Positions 29,431 through 37,353 of a DNA stretch of 64,000 nt are shown here, piece by piece (within the stretch, counting starts at the first letter, position 1; each line of letters opens with the position of its first letter). The stretch covers positions 372,001-436,000 of the forward strand of contig NZ_NNRJ01000051.1 of assembly GCF_002252445.1 (NCBI RefSeq), read 5' to 3'. The notes beneath the pieces were generated by a model. That model had not been told where the DNA came from and made no database searches. It saw only the letters and a program-made list of their open reading frames with translations. This DNA comes from Brucella thiophenivorans (GTDB lineage Bacteria; Pseudomonadota; Alphaproteobacteria; Rhizobiales; Rhizobiaceae). The position numbers and the translations under genes were made by a program.

Positions 29431-30222
29431 CTATTTGCCAACAGCAAACTGAAAATTAACTCCGGCGAATATCTGCCATTCGGGTTGCCCGGTACCATGA
29501 CTAAACACGGTATACTGCGGCTCAACAAAAGCATTCATTGTAACTTTGTCGTTGAGCGGAATAACCTTACCAACACCGAATCCGACGGGGATCGAATAAT
29601 CTCCATCTTCCAGATCGAAGTTCCAGGTCGCTGACGAACGTAGATAAAACCCATCTTTCAAATTGATATTCAGTATTGGTTGTACCGTCGCTAATGAGAC
29701 TTCGTCGCGATCACCATCACCAGCAAAAGACGCCTGATAAGTAGCAAGACCGCCAACCAACCCCCACGATTGGGGCGCTATCGCCACACCTGCCAGACCC
29801 GCCTGCCATTTTCCCGCGCCTAGAACATCATCAGATGCAGTGGGGAGAACCAATAATGGTCCAGCGCCGAACGACACTTCTTTCCCTGGAAACATGAACA
29901 AGTCCATAAGCGTAAGATCGCCAAGACCAGTGGTTTCACCATCAGGGAATGTAGGGGCAGTAGCAATAGGCAGAGTGAAACGAAAAAGCTGCGGAGCACC
30001 AAACAGATTCGATGGTATTAACCCACGTAAAAGAAACTGATTTGCATATTTGTCGGGTACATCAGTCAACTCCGGAACATAGTAATTATGAAAGTTGACG
30101 GTGATTTTGGGAGTAAGCGGATTGTTCGCCTCATTCACAGCGTCGTGCTCTTGTGCCGCTACTGAGAAAATAGGAACAGTCGACGCTGCGATAAACGCTA
30201 GACAAATTTTTAAGTGCTGCAT
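29431..30222 (-). CDS. Outer-membrane beta-barrel protein (MetA/transporter-like)
   Basis: 263 residues with signal peptide (MQHLKICLAFIAASTVPIFSV, cleaved near AAQ). The mature chain alternates polar and hydrophobic residues with turns (GLGDLTLMDLF, FGAGPLLVLPTAS, GKWQAGLAGVAI) and ends in Phe-rich strands (WQIFAGVNFQFAVGK), typical of a barrel. It belongs to the same broad PF13557-like group as the SphA-type proteins here but is shorter and distant. Stands at the border of the DUF1254 block. Confidence 0.72.
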   Translation of the reverse strand: MQHLKICLAFIAASTVPIFSVAAQEHDAVNEANNPLTPKITVNFHNYYVPELTDVPDKYANQFLLRGLIPSNLFGAPQLFRFTLPIATAPTFPDGETTGLGDLTLMDLFMFPGKEVSFGAGPLLVLPTASDDVLGAGKWQAGLAGVAIAPQSWGLVGGLATYQASFAGDGDRDEVSLATVQPILNINLKDGFYLRSSATWNFDLEDGDYSIPVGFGVGKVIPLNDKVTMNAFVEPQYTVFSHGTGQPEWQIFAGVNFQFAVGK

Positions 30223-30798
30223 GTAAAGAATCCCCTCTTAATGCAGTGCCCTTAAAGTCTTTACAAAATATGTGATCAGATACGCCTGTTTAGCAAGATA
30301 AAAGTGATGACCCGTGTACGCGACGATCGAGGCAGCCATTACTTCCCGTAAAAATATTGAATTTACTATCGAGCGAACTCAAACGCGGTTTAAAGACATA
30401 GATGTTCAGAAAAATGGACTGATGATCCGCTCTCCGAGCAGTTTGAAGCACAGATTATGAATCTTTCATTCTCCGTGCAAATAGCCTCTGAAGATAAGCC
30501 CTTGGCAAGTATGGGGAGCGAGGCGGGAGGCCGCATCCATTACAAGCAATATGACTACAATTTGATTATTATCAGAATGAATTGGAATTTTTAATGTCAG
30601 GAAAGCAATATTTAATCGAGTGTTACTAAATTTAGGCAAACTCCATCAATAAATAAGGCATCAGAATTTCATGGGCGGATGAATCAGCCCAGTCCTTCGA
30701 CAGGTGGAAAAAGAGCGAGCAAGTATTTTAAACGACCCCATGAGCGGTACGTATGGCGTCCGATCAAAAAAAACTAAACAGACCTTCACTAAAATCGC

Positions 30799-30835
30799 TT
30801 GACGTGACCCATTTGTTCTGCTTATGTTCTAGATA
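30799..30835 (+). promoter_or_regulatory. Promoter with LexA-type box (GTTCN7GTTC) upstream of the nuclease/protease cluster
   Basis: GTTC at 30815-30818, seven bases (TGCTTAT), then GTTC at 30826-30829: the alphaproteobacterial LexA direct repeat. It sits between and over a TTGACG -35 (30799-30804) and a TATGTT-like -10, the usual place for a repressor. The gene at 30978 begins about 150 bp downstream. The rest of 30223-30977 shows no gene. Such an 8-base match is expected about twice by chance in a 64-kb window, so the promoter overlap is the main support. Confidence 0.5.
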
Positions 30836-30977
30836 TGAGAAACGAACGCACCCATCCCAATTGCGCATTTGTTGCCTTTAGGCAGCCCTTAGCGCTTGTG
30901 CGTCGAATAGGTAGCTTCTGAGTTAAATGTGAACCCTCCCCGTTCATAGACGGTTTGCCGTCCTCAGGAGCAATCTC

Positions 30978-31565
30978 ATGTTCCGATCTAATAATGACAT
31001 TCTTTCCGAAGCTAAACTTCGTGCAGCTAGCAATTCATTTGCACCGTCAGTTGTATTGAAGTGTAAAGGCCTCGCGCTTTTTCGTTCACAAAGGGCTAGG
31101 AATCTGGCCTGCTATTTTGATCTCAGCCCTGATGTGGTCATTTGGACTTGCATGCCAGTTTTGCTTGGCTCAACTCAAGCTTTTCACATTCCAGATTTTG
31201 CCGTTCAGCGAGTGGATGGCGATTACTTGGTTGATATTCAAAACACGCCCGATTGGGCTCTAAAGTCCGCTGAAGCAGAGGGTTGGGTTTATGACGAGCG
31301 CACTTACAGAATGATCGAGCAATCAATCATCTCTAATGCCGTCGATCTTCTACCTTTTGCCTCATCTACAGTGTCTCTTGGAGATCGTCTTCGATTACTT
31401 TCTGTTCTAGACGATGATGGCCCTCTGCCTCTCAAACATTGCTGCGAATTAGTGCGCAATACCAACGAGCCGATGAGCGCGTTAGCCGCGCTGTATTTTT
31501 CCGGGGAGATTTCATTCGATCTTACAGAGAGAATAAGCCCTGAGACAAGGGTTTCGCGAACCTGA
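30978..31565 (+). CDS. TnsA-like endonuclease-fold protein, first gene of a three-gene cluster
   Basis: 195 residues from ATG 30978 behind AGGAG. The segment IPDFAVQRVDGDYLVDIQN gives the Pro-Asp...Asp-x-Gln spacing of a PD-(D/E)xK nuclease core, as in TnsA-like proteins and restriction-type nucleases; an earlier Glu (SEAKLRAAS) may complete the site. The region after this is helical. The next two genes follow in the same direction at 65 and about 97 bp. There is no transposase or TnsB nearby. The nuclease fold is inference from a short motif. Confidence 0.55.
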   Translation: MFRSNNDILSEAKLRAASNSFAPSVVLKCKGLALFRSQRARNLACYFDLSPDVVIWTCMPVLLGSTQAFHIPDFAVQRVDGDYLVDIQNTPDWALKSAEAEGWVYDERTYRMIEQSIISNAVDLLPFASSTVSLGDRLRLLSVLDDDGPLPLKHCCELVRNTNEPMSALAALYFSGEISFDLTERISPETRVSRT

Positions 31566-31630
31566 GCTTACGAAACATTTTGAATCATTCAAATCGACGT
31601 TTTCACGTACGATAACGAGGAAACTTATCT

Positions 31631-31945
31631 ATGAATAACTTGAATTATCTCAATGAAATGATCGAACTTCTTCAAAACTTACTCGAAGACTTGAAAAGCC
31701 TGCGGGATGGCAATGAGCTGAATAGCGAGGTTCTCAGCAAGAGCCCCGTGCTCAACGGATGGAGCCAGACAACGCGATCGACGGCTTGTCTGGAAGGGGT
31801 GGTTCAGGAGCACCCTCGCCTAGGCAAAAGCAAAGTCATTCTTACCAGCGATCTATATTACCTAGATCCTGAAATGCGCTTTGCTCGCACATTGTCGAGA
31901 TATTACCGCCTAGGGAAACCAGCCAAGTTCAAAGGCCTACGTTAA
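31631..31945 (+). CDS. DUF6634-like small protein
   Basis: 104 residues, GAGGAAA upstream of ATG 31631. The C-terminal half (RSTACLEGVVQEHPRLG, TSDLYYLDPEMRFARTLSRYYRLGKP) is the pattern I associate with the DUF6634 family of Rhizobiales. The N-terminus is a leucine-rich helix. Function unknown; its place between a TnsA-like gene and an AAA+ protease gene suggests a shared complex or regulator. Confidence 0.6.
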   Translation: MNNLNYLNEMIELLQNLLEDLKSLRDGNELNSEVLSKSPVLNGWSQTTRSTACLEGVVQEHPRLGKSKVILTSDLYYLDPEMRFARTLSRYYRLGKPAKFKGLR

Positions 31946-31965
31946 AATTTGAGGAGGTCAATTTT

Positions 31966-32088
31966 ATGAAATCTTTCCGAATACCCGTCCGTCTCTGCCG
32001 CTTTTCACTCCTCAGTGCAATTAACTCTAGCGAGCAAACAGAATGCGATATTTCCAACAAACGTCTGAAAGCTTGGCACTGCGACTAG
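31966..32088 (+). CDS. Short ORF overlapping the protease start (leader peptide or frameshifted N-terminus)
   Basis: 41 codons from ATG 31966, with GAGGAGG placed seven bases upstream, a far stronger signal than that of the protease gene. The frame ends at TAG 32086-32088, inside the first 15 codons of the AAA protease ORF in a different frame. Either a real leader peptide translates into the protease, or the true protease N-terminus lies here and a frameshift separates them. Confidence 0.4.
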   Translation: MKSFRIPVRLCRFSLLSAINSSEQTECDISNKRLKAWHCD

Positions 32089-33917
32089 CCGTTGCGCATC
32101 TAACACGACAATTGCGTAAACAAGGTTTGCATGATTTTTTAGCAGGCCGCGTGTTTAATCTGATTGTGACAGCGGAAAACGCTGATGACCTGGAACTATA
32201 TGAAAAAGCCATTGGGCGACTAAGCTATCTGTGTTCGGCTAAGCCCTCACAACGTAGCATCATCCAAAGAAGCGGAAAGACAAAGCAGTCCGAAGATTTA
32301 GATGACCAACACCTTATCTACAAACAAACGCTTCATTTCTCACACAGTGCCAACGCATTGTCGAAACAGGTGATCATGGAAGCCGATCACATCATCGATA
32401 TGAAACTTGACGGCACCCTTTGTGAAGCCATCGCCAGGGAAACTTTAAAATCTCCTCCGCGTTTCTCGACGCTTCCCAAACCTTCACCATTTCCACTGCG
32501 CGTTTTGGCATCCATGATCGTTCAGTCCTGGAATGATCAAGATGTTCAGCACAAGCTTGATAAGATCATGCGTGGCGCAATTCATAAAGCTAAAAACATG
32601 AAAAGCGATCTCAATCTTTATACCATTCCTGGTTATGGGCAGGCAGCTGAATGGGGAAAAACGCTCGCAGAAGATTTGGCAACTTACATCAAAGGAGATC
32701 TTGGCTGGGAGGACATTGATCGCGGCGTACTGCTGTGCGGCCCCCCAGGGGTTGGCAAAACACTGTTTGCTCGTGCGCTTGCAGGAACCTGCAATGTGCC
32801 ATTATTCGCTCACTCGTTGACCGAATGGCAAGCTCAAGGCAGTTTGGATGACCTACTCAAAGCAATGCTCAACGCGTTTGATAAAGCTAAAAGCGAGGCT
32901 CCTTGCATCTTGTTTGTTGATGAATTGGATAGCTTCGGAGATCGATCACAGCTTTCGGGACCAAATGCGAACTACTCACGACAGGTAATCAATGCATTTC
33001 TTCAATGCTTAGACGGGCTGGACGGAAGAGAAGGAGTTATTGTCGTCGCAGCGACCAACAATTTCGACAAGATTGATCCAGCCATCCTACGTTCAGGCAG
33101 AATTGAGCGGCATATTAACATCAGCCTGCCAAATGCCAGTGGTAGGGAAAAAATTCTAAGGTATCATCTGCGAGATGATCTAAAGGACTGTGATATTTCC
33201 GACATTGCCACTGGGCTTGATGGACTATCAGGTGCAGACATCGCTCGTTTCATCAGAGAAGCCCGCAGCCGAGCAAGATCACGAAAAGAGCCTCTGGTTA
33301 TTTCAGACCTTTCAATCGCTATTCCCAAGCCTCGCCCTGTCCGTATTGATGATATTCGCAGAACAGCAATCCACGAAGCTGGCCACGCGATTGTTGCCGA
33401 CGAATTATACGACATTACAGGCATCAAAGCCGTCGCGGTTCAGATTAAGCGAAATGTTCAGGATGGCGATAGCAACCTCGGAGGCACAAAGATGCATATT
33501 CGAGCAGACAGGGTTCTGACGACAAAAGCTGAATATTTAGCTCGGATTTGCACGCTACTGGCTGGTCTTGCCGCCGAGAAAGCGATGTTAGGAGCCGCAT
33601 CAGACGGCGGTGGAGGCGGCAAACATTCTGATCTAGCCGAGGCAACAAAAATTGCAATTCGTATCGAAGCCTCATTCGGCTTGGGTAACGGTCTGGCATT
33701 CTTAGCTACCACGAATTTTTGCGACGAAACCCTGTTGCGTCAAAATTCCCACCTCGAACAGCGTGTGAATGAAATTCTTCAAACCCAGTTTGACAGAGCG
33801 GTCGGCATAATCGAGAAAAAAGCGAAAGCCCTTTCCTCAATTGCCGCGAAGCTTGAACGTTATTCGGCACTCAACGAAAGGCAGTTGAAAAGAATCTTTC
33901 AGAAGAAGGTAGCCTAG
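32043..33917 (+). CDS. Soluble FtsH-like AAA+ ATPase with M41 zinc-protease site
   Basis: 624 residues. AAA+ module: Walker A LCGPPGVGKTLFARALA (about 232), Walker B CILFVDELDSFGDR (about 289), and AILRSGRIERHI in the second region. The protease module shows IHEAGHAIVADEL (zinc HExxH, about 443) and GGKHSDLAEATKIA (third ligand Asp, about 529), as in FtsH/M41. Unlike FtsH there are no N-terminal membrane segments; a 200-residue unrelated N-terminus is present instead. No convincing Shine-Dalgarno precedes 32043. Ends with a hairpin terminator. It probably unfolds and degrades, or remodels, a substrate connected with the adjacent genes. Confidence 0.85.
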   Translation: MRYFQQTSESLALRLAVAHLTRQLRKQGLHDFLAGRVFNLIVTAENADDLELYEKAIGRLSYLCSAKPSQRSIIQRSGKTKQSEDLDDQHLIYKQTLHFSHSANALSKQVIMEADHIIDMKLDGTLCEAIARETLKSPPRFSTLPKPSPFPLRVLASMIVQSWNDQDVQHKLDKIMRGAIHKAKNMKSDLNLYTIPGYGQAAEWGKTLAEDLATYIKGDLGWEDIDRGVLLCGPPGVGKTLFARALAGTCNVPLFAHSLTEWQAQGSLDDLLKAMLNAFDKAKSEAPCILFVDELDSFGDRSQLSGPNANYSRQVINAFLQCLDGLDGREGVIVVAATNNFDKIDPAILRSGRIERHINISLPNASGREKILRYHLRDDLKDCDISDIATGLDGLSGADIARFIREARSRARSRKEPLVISDLSIAIPKPRPVRIDDIRRTAIHEAGHAIVADELYDITGIKAVAVQIKRNVQDGDSNLGGTKMHIRADRVLTTKAEYLARICTLLAGLAAEKAMLGAASDGGGGGKHSDLAEATKIAIRIEASFGLGNGLAFLATTNFCDETLLRQNSHLEQRVNEILQTQFDRAVGIIEKKAKALSSIAAKLERYSALNERQLKRIFQKKVA

Positions 33918-33941
33918 ATACTGCATGCGTATCGATCTTTA

Positions 33942-33964
33942 AACGGGCCACAAGTTGGCCCGTT
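33942..33964 (+). terminator. Terminator after the AAA/M41 gene
   Basis: AACGGGCC and GGCCCGTT form a perfect 8-bp stem with loop ACAAGTT, followed by CTGTATTT. It closes the cluster and separates it from the convergent toxin-antitoxin pair. Confidence 0.6.
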
Positions 33965-34010
33965 CTGTATTTCACGAAGACAACCTGATATTGGTTCGGT
34001 ATGCTTTTTG

Positions 34011-34700
34011 TTACGGCGTTTGCAGGATCGAAGGAATTGCACTTCCGTCCCACTTAAATGTTATATGATCTCCCTGACGCACATTCTGTATGACGGAAGG
34101 TCGGAAAACCGCAATACACTCACCACCGGGACGTCTCACGGATGGATAAATCAAGCCGTTACCACCGCTCGCGAATATCGATTTAGCCAATGTCTGCCCC
34201 ACTGGGTAAGCAATCGCAGTGTCAGGCTGAAGGCTTTCGTGATCTGGCATACTGCGGAGGTCATGAAAGTTCGACGTGAAACCCGCTAATAATTCTCGAT
34301 AGTGGCCAATGTCATCAAAGCACCCTGCCGCTGCTAATGCGCGTGTACGGTGGAAGATAATCTCTGCTTGCGATGTTAGTTTTGCGTCGATGCCGAATGC
34401 GCAATACCACGCCCCCCTATCTTGATTGTTGAATCTGTTTCCAGATGGCCGGGCGTGACAGAAGGCGGCGTTTATCAACGTGTATCCATATCCAAATGAT
34501 GCGTTCAGAATTTCACTTGGATCGACTTCTGCAGGCAACGCAACTGTGCTCATGCGTGCCGAAGTTGCTCCTTCAAGCTTGGTCAGTATCTCGATTTCTT
34601 CATCGTCATCCGCCAGAGGTGCGACGGCTTCTTCTTTTATATAAGCTGTTGATATTAGACGAATTGTTGCTGGATCTGTAAAGTCAGTATTAGGGATCAT
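34011..34700 (-). CDS. RES-domain toxin
   Basis: 229 residues. Conserved RES positions are visible: an Arg in NRFNNQDRGAWYCAF, a Glu in SQAEIIFHRT, and a Ser in GLIYPSVR. RES toxins degrade NAD+ (established for characterised members). The gene overlaps the antitoxin gene by four bases, in the usual antitoxin-then-toxin order. The family is confident; NAD+ cleavage for this member is inferred. Confidence 0.82.
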   Translation of the reverse strand: MIPNTDFTDPATIRLISTAYIKEEAVAPLADDDEEIEILTKLEGATSARMSTVALPAEVDPSEILNASFGYGYTLINAAFCHARPSGNRFNNQDRGAWYCAFGIDAKLTSQAEIIFHRTRALAAAGCFDDIGHYRELLAGFTSNFHDLRSMPDHESLQPDTAIAYPVGQTLAKSIFASGGNGLIYPSVRRPGGECIAVFRPSVIQNVRQGDHITFKWDGSAIPSILQTP

Positions 34701-35104
34701 AAACCACCACGAAGTCCGTCAATGTATCGCCGTGTTTGGATCATTGCAGGAATTCCCCCTTCAATCATAAATTGGGTGGGCATTTTTCCACCAAAGATGG
34801 AATCTGTATTTGGTCGTTTTGGCCATCCATAGGTTAGAGGGCCGTTGAAGAACAACCGCAACCCCTTAAAAATCCCAACAATGAGGCTGGCTCTAGTCTT
34901 CTTGTCTTGATCTAGCTTGCCTCTGAAGATTCCAGACTTCATACGATTCCATGTCGCGATAGGCACGCCGAAAAGGTCCGCCGCCTCTTGGTTTGTTAAC
35001 TCCCAATGGGAAAAAGTACGTACTATGGCTTTGACGATGACGGCATCCTCATCTTTGCCTGACTTCAGTGTGTTATCCGAATGTGCTGCAGATACGTAGG
35101 TCAC
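34697..35104 (-). CDS. Xre/MbcA/ParS-type antitoxin of the RES toxin
   Basis: About 135 residues from GTG 35104, six bases after AGGAG; the frame is open upstream to 35146 but runs through the palindrome below. N-terminal helix-turn-helix (LTNQEAADLFGVPIATWNRMKSG) and a C-terminal toxin-binding part (FNGPLTYGWPKRPN, FGGKMPTQFMIEGG) are the Xre-MbcA-ParS features. It neutralises the RES protein and probably autoregulates the pair. Confidence 0.82.
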   Translation of the reverse strand: MTYVSAAHSDNTLKSGKDEDAVIVKAIVRTFSHWELTNQEAADLFGVPIATWNRMKSGIFRGKLDQDKKTRASLIVGIFKGLRLFFNGPLTYGWPKRPNTDSIFGGKMPTQFMIEGGIPAMIQTRRYIDGLRGGL

Positions 35105-35129
35105 ACTTGTTTCTCCTGATGTACTTATT

Positions 35130-35145
35130 TGTATCATATGATACA
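35130..35145. promoter_or_regulatory. Perfect palindrome, probable Xre operator
   Basis: TGTATCATATGATACA is a perfect 16-bp palindrome lying 25 bp upstream of the antitoxin start. Its position fits autoregulation of the RES-Xre operon by the helix-turn-helix protein. Confidence 0.6.
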
Positions 35146-35359
35146 CTAATGCAAATTAATTTCAAGTCCGCATTATGGGACAAGATTGTTGGACGCGTTG
35201 ATCTGGATCAGATTCACCCTTTCTCAGGTCGCTCGCTAGTTGTTATGAAATTAGAGATTGTGAAGACCTAGGCTAAAAAAAAACGAGCCGAGCGGTCTAT
35301 GACCACGAATGGCAACCTCTGGACCAGGCGAAGTGACAACCCATCCCAATGTTGCCGCG

Positions 35360-35523
35360 AGTTAGAACGACGCTCGTGGCTTGGCAGAGTTGGTGCGCAT
35401 CGGTTGGTACAAGGAGGTAAAGGTCAAGAGTACCGAAAGTCAGCAAGTTCGATCTCTGCTCGTCACGCGCTCTCGTCTTGTCGAGATCAGGCGCGATCTG
35501 GAAAATCAGATTCGATCAATGTT
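35360..35523 (+). pseudogene. IS110-family transposase fragment
   Basis: The translation [20 protein letters not shown] and [20 protein letters not shown] is the RuvC-like N-terminal part of an IS110 transposase. It is preceded by a stop and ends abruptly at about 35523, where a different IS family begins. No catalytic serine-containing C-terminus remains. Confidence 0.65.
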
Positions 35524-35885
35524 CGGAATTCAGTTCACCAAACGGACCCGAGACATCTACGATTTTGACCACATCTTCAATTGGGTCTGCGACGAAAACG
35601 GCATCGAGCATCGGTTGACCAAGGTGAAACATCCCTGGACGAATGGGTCAAGTTGAGCGGATGAACAGAACCATCAAAGAGGCTACCGTAAAGCGCTTCC
35701 ATTACGATGACCACGCCCAATTGCGAACGCACCTCAACGATTTTGTCACCGCTTACAATTTCGGTCGCCGCCTAAAGACACTCACAGGCCTTACTCCATA
35801 CGAATTCATCTGCAAATGCTGGACAAAAGAACCCGAACGTTTCAGGTTAAATCCGATCCATCAAATCGGGACTGAACACCTAGCA
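35523..35885 (+). pseudogene. IS481-family transposase C-terminal fragment
   Basis: Reads [20 protein letters not shown] ... [13 protein letters not shown], then, after a +1 frameshift near 35645, [20 protein letters not shown] ... LKTLTGLTPYEF. This is the IS481 catalytic C-terminus (the DDE glutamate lies in QVERMNRT). The N-terminal two thirds is missing and the frame is broken, so it is inactive. It is joined directly to an IS110 fragment. Confidence 0.75.
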
Positions 35886-35915
35886 TCTCTCTTGGGGATC
35901 AAAATAGCTATTCAT

Positions 35916-35932
35916 TTTACCGTTACGTACTT
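35916..35932 (+). promoter_or_regulatory. Copy 1 of a shared 17-bp motif
   Basis: TTTACCGTTACGTACTT, identical to 39062-39078. It lies 100 bp upstream of the exported-protein gene at 36033. See findings for the regulon argument. Confidence 0.5.
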
Positions 35933-36032
35933 TTCCAAAACAGGAGGAGCGTGCATATCATGCATAATAATATGCCTTTCTGATGATCTTCGAAGAAGGC
36001 ACGCTGCGAGGAAAAGAAAGAGTAGCGATAAA

Positions 36033-36707
36033 ATGAATAGCGATTTTGGACGCTCAGGAAGCCCCTCCCTTGTTATGTTTATTGCTGCAATTTCCATTGC
36101 GGTAGCGGGAACAATTGAAACCGCCATGGGAGAGGACAGATTGGCTGGCTTTCCTTCTCTCGTATTAGGGGGGCAAACAACGACAGCCCAAAACCAACAG
36201 TTTCAGTCGCCTTTTGACAACCTCATAGACGCAGGCTCATTCAAAATTGTGCTCGAAAAAACTGCTATGGCCGATATTCGCGATACTTTTGGAGGATCGC
36301 TGCAATCTCATACTCTGCCCGATGCCTCGGCCAGTTGGCTTTGTTATGAGTTGATTGACAACAATCTGAAGAGAAGAATCTGGTTCATTGCCGAAGGTGT
36401 CAATCCGAGCGGCGGTTGCCCGACGCCTGTGAACTTTGTTTCTACCGAATTGGTTGATGATCATATTAAGGGGTGTGACGCGCCCAATATTGATTTGGCG
36501 GCCATCGTACTTCCCGTTCCCGCGTTAAAAGATGACAGCCAAATGCTCGGTGAGCGCTTTGGTGCCGTTCCTGAAAACGGAATGGTTCGTTACTCTAATG
36601 AAAGAAGAAACGAAAACGACGAGACTATAGTTCAGTCGCTCGTATATCGTTTGCAGGGTGGAAAAATTAACGCGATAGCATTTTCTCAGGCAACATCCCA
36701 ACGCTAG
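36033..36707 (+). CDS. Exported hypothetical protein
   Basis: 224 residues from ATG 36033 (MNSDFGRSGSPSLVMFIAAIS), a signal-peptide-like start with Ala-rich core and probable cleavage after ETAMG. The same frame is open far upstream, but that part is the IS481 wreck, so it is excluded. The mature protein has WLCYELIDNNLKRRIWFIAE and CDAP, with three cysteines, two of which may pair in the periplasm. Family unknown. Carries the shared motif upstream. Confidence 0.65.
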   Translation: MNSDFGRSGSPSLVMFIAAISIAVAGTIETAMGEDRLAGFPSLVLGGQTTTAQNQQFQSPFDNLIDAGSFKIVLEKTAMADIRDTFGGSLQSHTLPDASASWLCYELIDNNLKRRIWFIAEGVNPSGGCPTPVNFVSTELVDDHIKGCDAPNIDLAAIVLPVPALKDDSQMLGERFGAVPENGMVRYSNERRNENDETIVQSLVYRLQGGKINAIAFSQATSQR

Positions 36708-36915
36708 ATTGTATCGATATAATATTTAATCATGTTATTTACGCGTTAAAGTATCAGAACGTCTTATTCATTCAATCACCTTTTAATTTTGATTAGAATT
36801 TAATCTGGCAGCGTAATTATATAAACTAATTTTTCTTTCTACTAGATCGTATATCCGACCTTCAACCGATGCGTCTATTGTAGATGACTGAATGATACTG
36901 GGGCAATGGAGCAAA

Positions 36916-37200
36916 ATGGGAACAGAAAAAGAGAGTGTCCCAATCATGTCGTCAAAAGCAAAGCGGGGACTCTGGAAACTCATGATGAGATTGCCTGCAC
37001 TGCGTGGCGAAATTCAAATACTTGCTAACCAGCATGAAACGCTGCACGACCTTTGTGAAGCCTACGAGGAAGCCACCGAAATGCTTATTTCGATCAGATT
37101 GAGCCAAAAAATTGATCAAAATCTACTCAACGAATATGTAAACACCTGCAATGAAATTGAAAATGATATCGTAAATTACTGTACAACTCTGAAAGATTGA
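36916..37200 (+). CDS. Small helical hypothetical protein
   Basis: 94 residues from ATG 36916, four bases after GGAG. The body is a regular helical hairpin pattern (EIQILANQHETLHDLCEAYEE, EIENDIVNYCTTL) with no signal peptide. Unknown family; lies just before the TPR gene. Confidence 0.5.
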   Translation: MGTEKESVPIMSSKAKRGLWKLMMRLPALRGEIQILANQHETLHDLCEAYEEATEMLISIRLSQKIDQNLLNEYVNTCNEIENDIVNYCTTLKD

Positions 37201-37353
37201 CAAAATCACAATTAGGGACGTCCCCATGGAATTACAGGTTATTTATTGGTGATAGCCTTAAAGTAGAATTCGCAATAGTAGTATTGACTCATTTAAGTAA
37301 CTCGTTATTCTCGGAATCCTGGTAAGTTCTTATGTTTTTGCTGGGGATGAGCT

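Noticed and set aside
30978-31565. Tn7-like transposon called from the TnsA-like gene
   Set aside because: No TnsB, TnsC or TnsD genes and no Tn7-type ends are near; the partner genes are a DUF6634-like protein and a protease.
35643-36032. N-terminal extension of the exported protein into the IS481 remnant
   Set aside because: The first 130 codons are transposase debris that happens to stay open; the signal peptide at 36033 gives the proper start.
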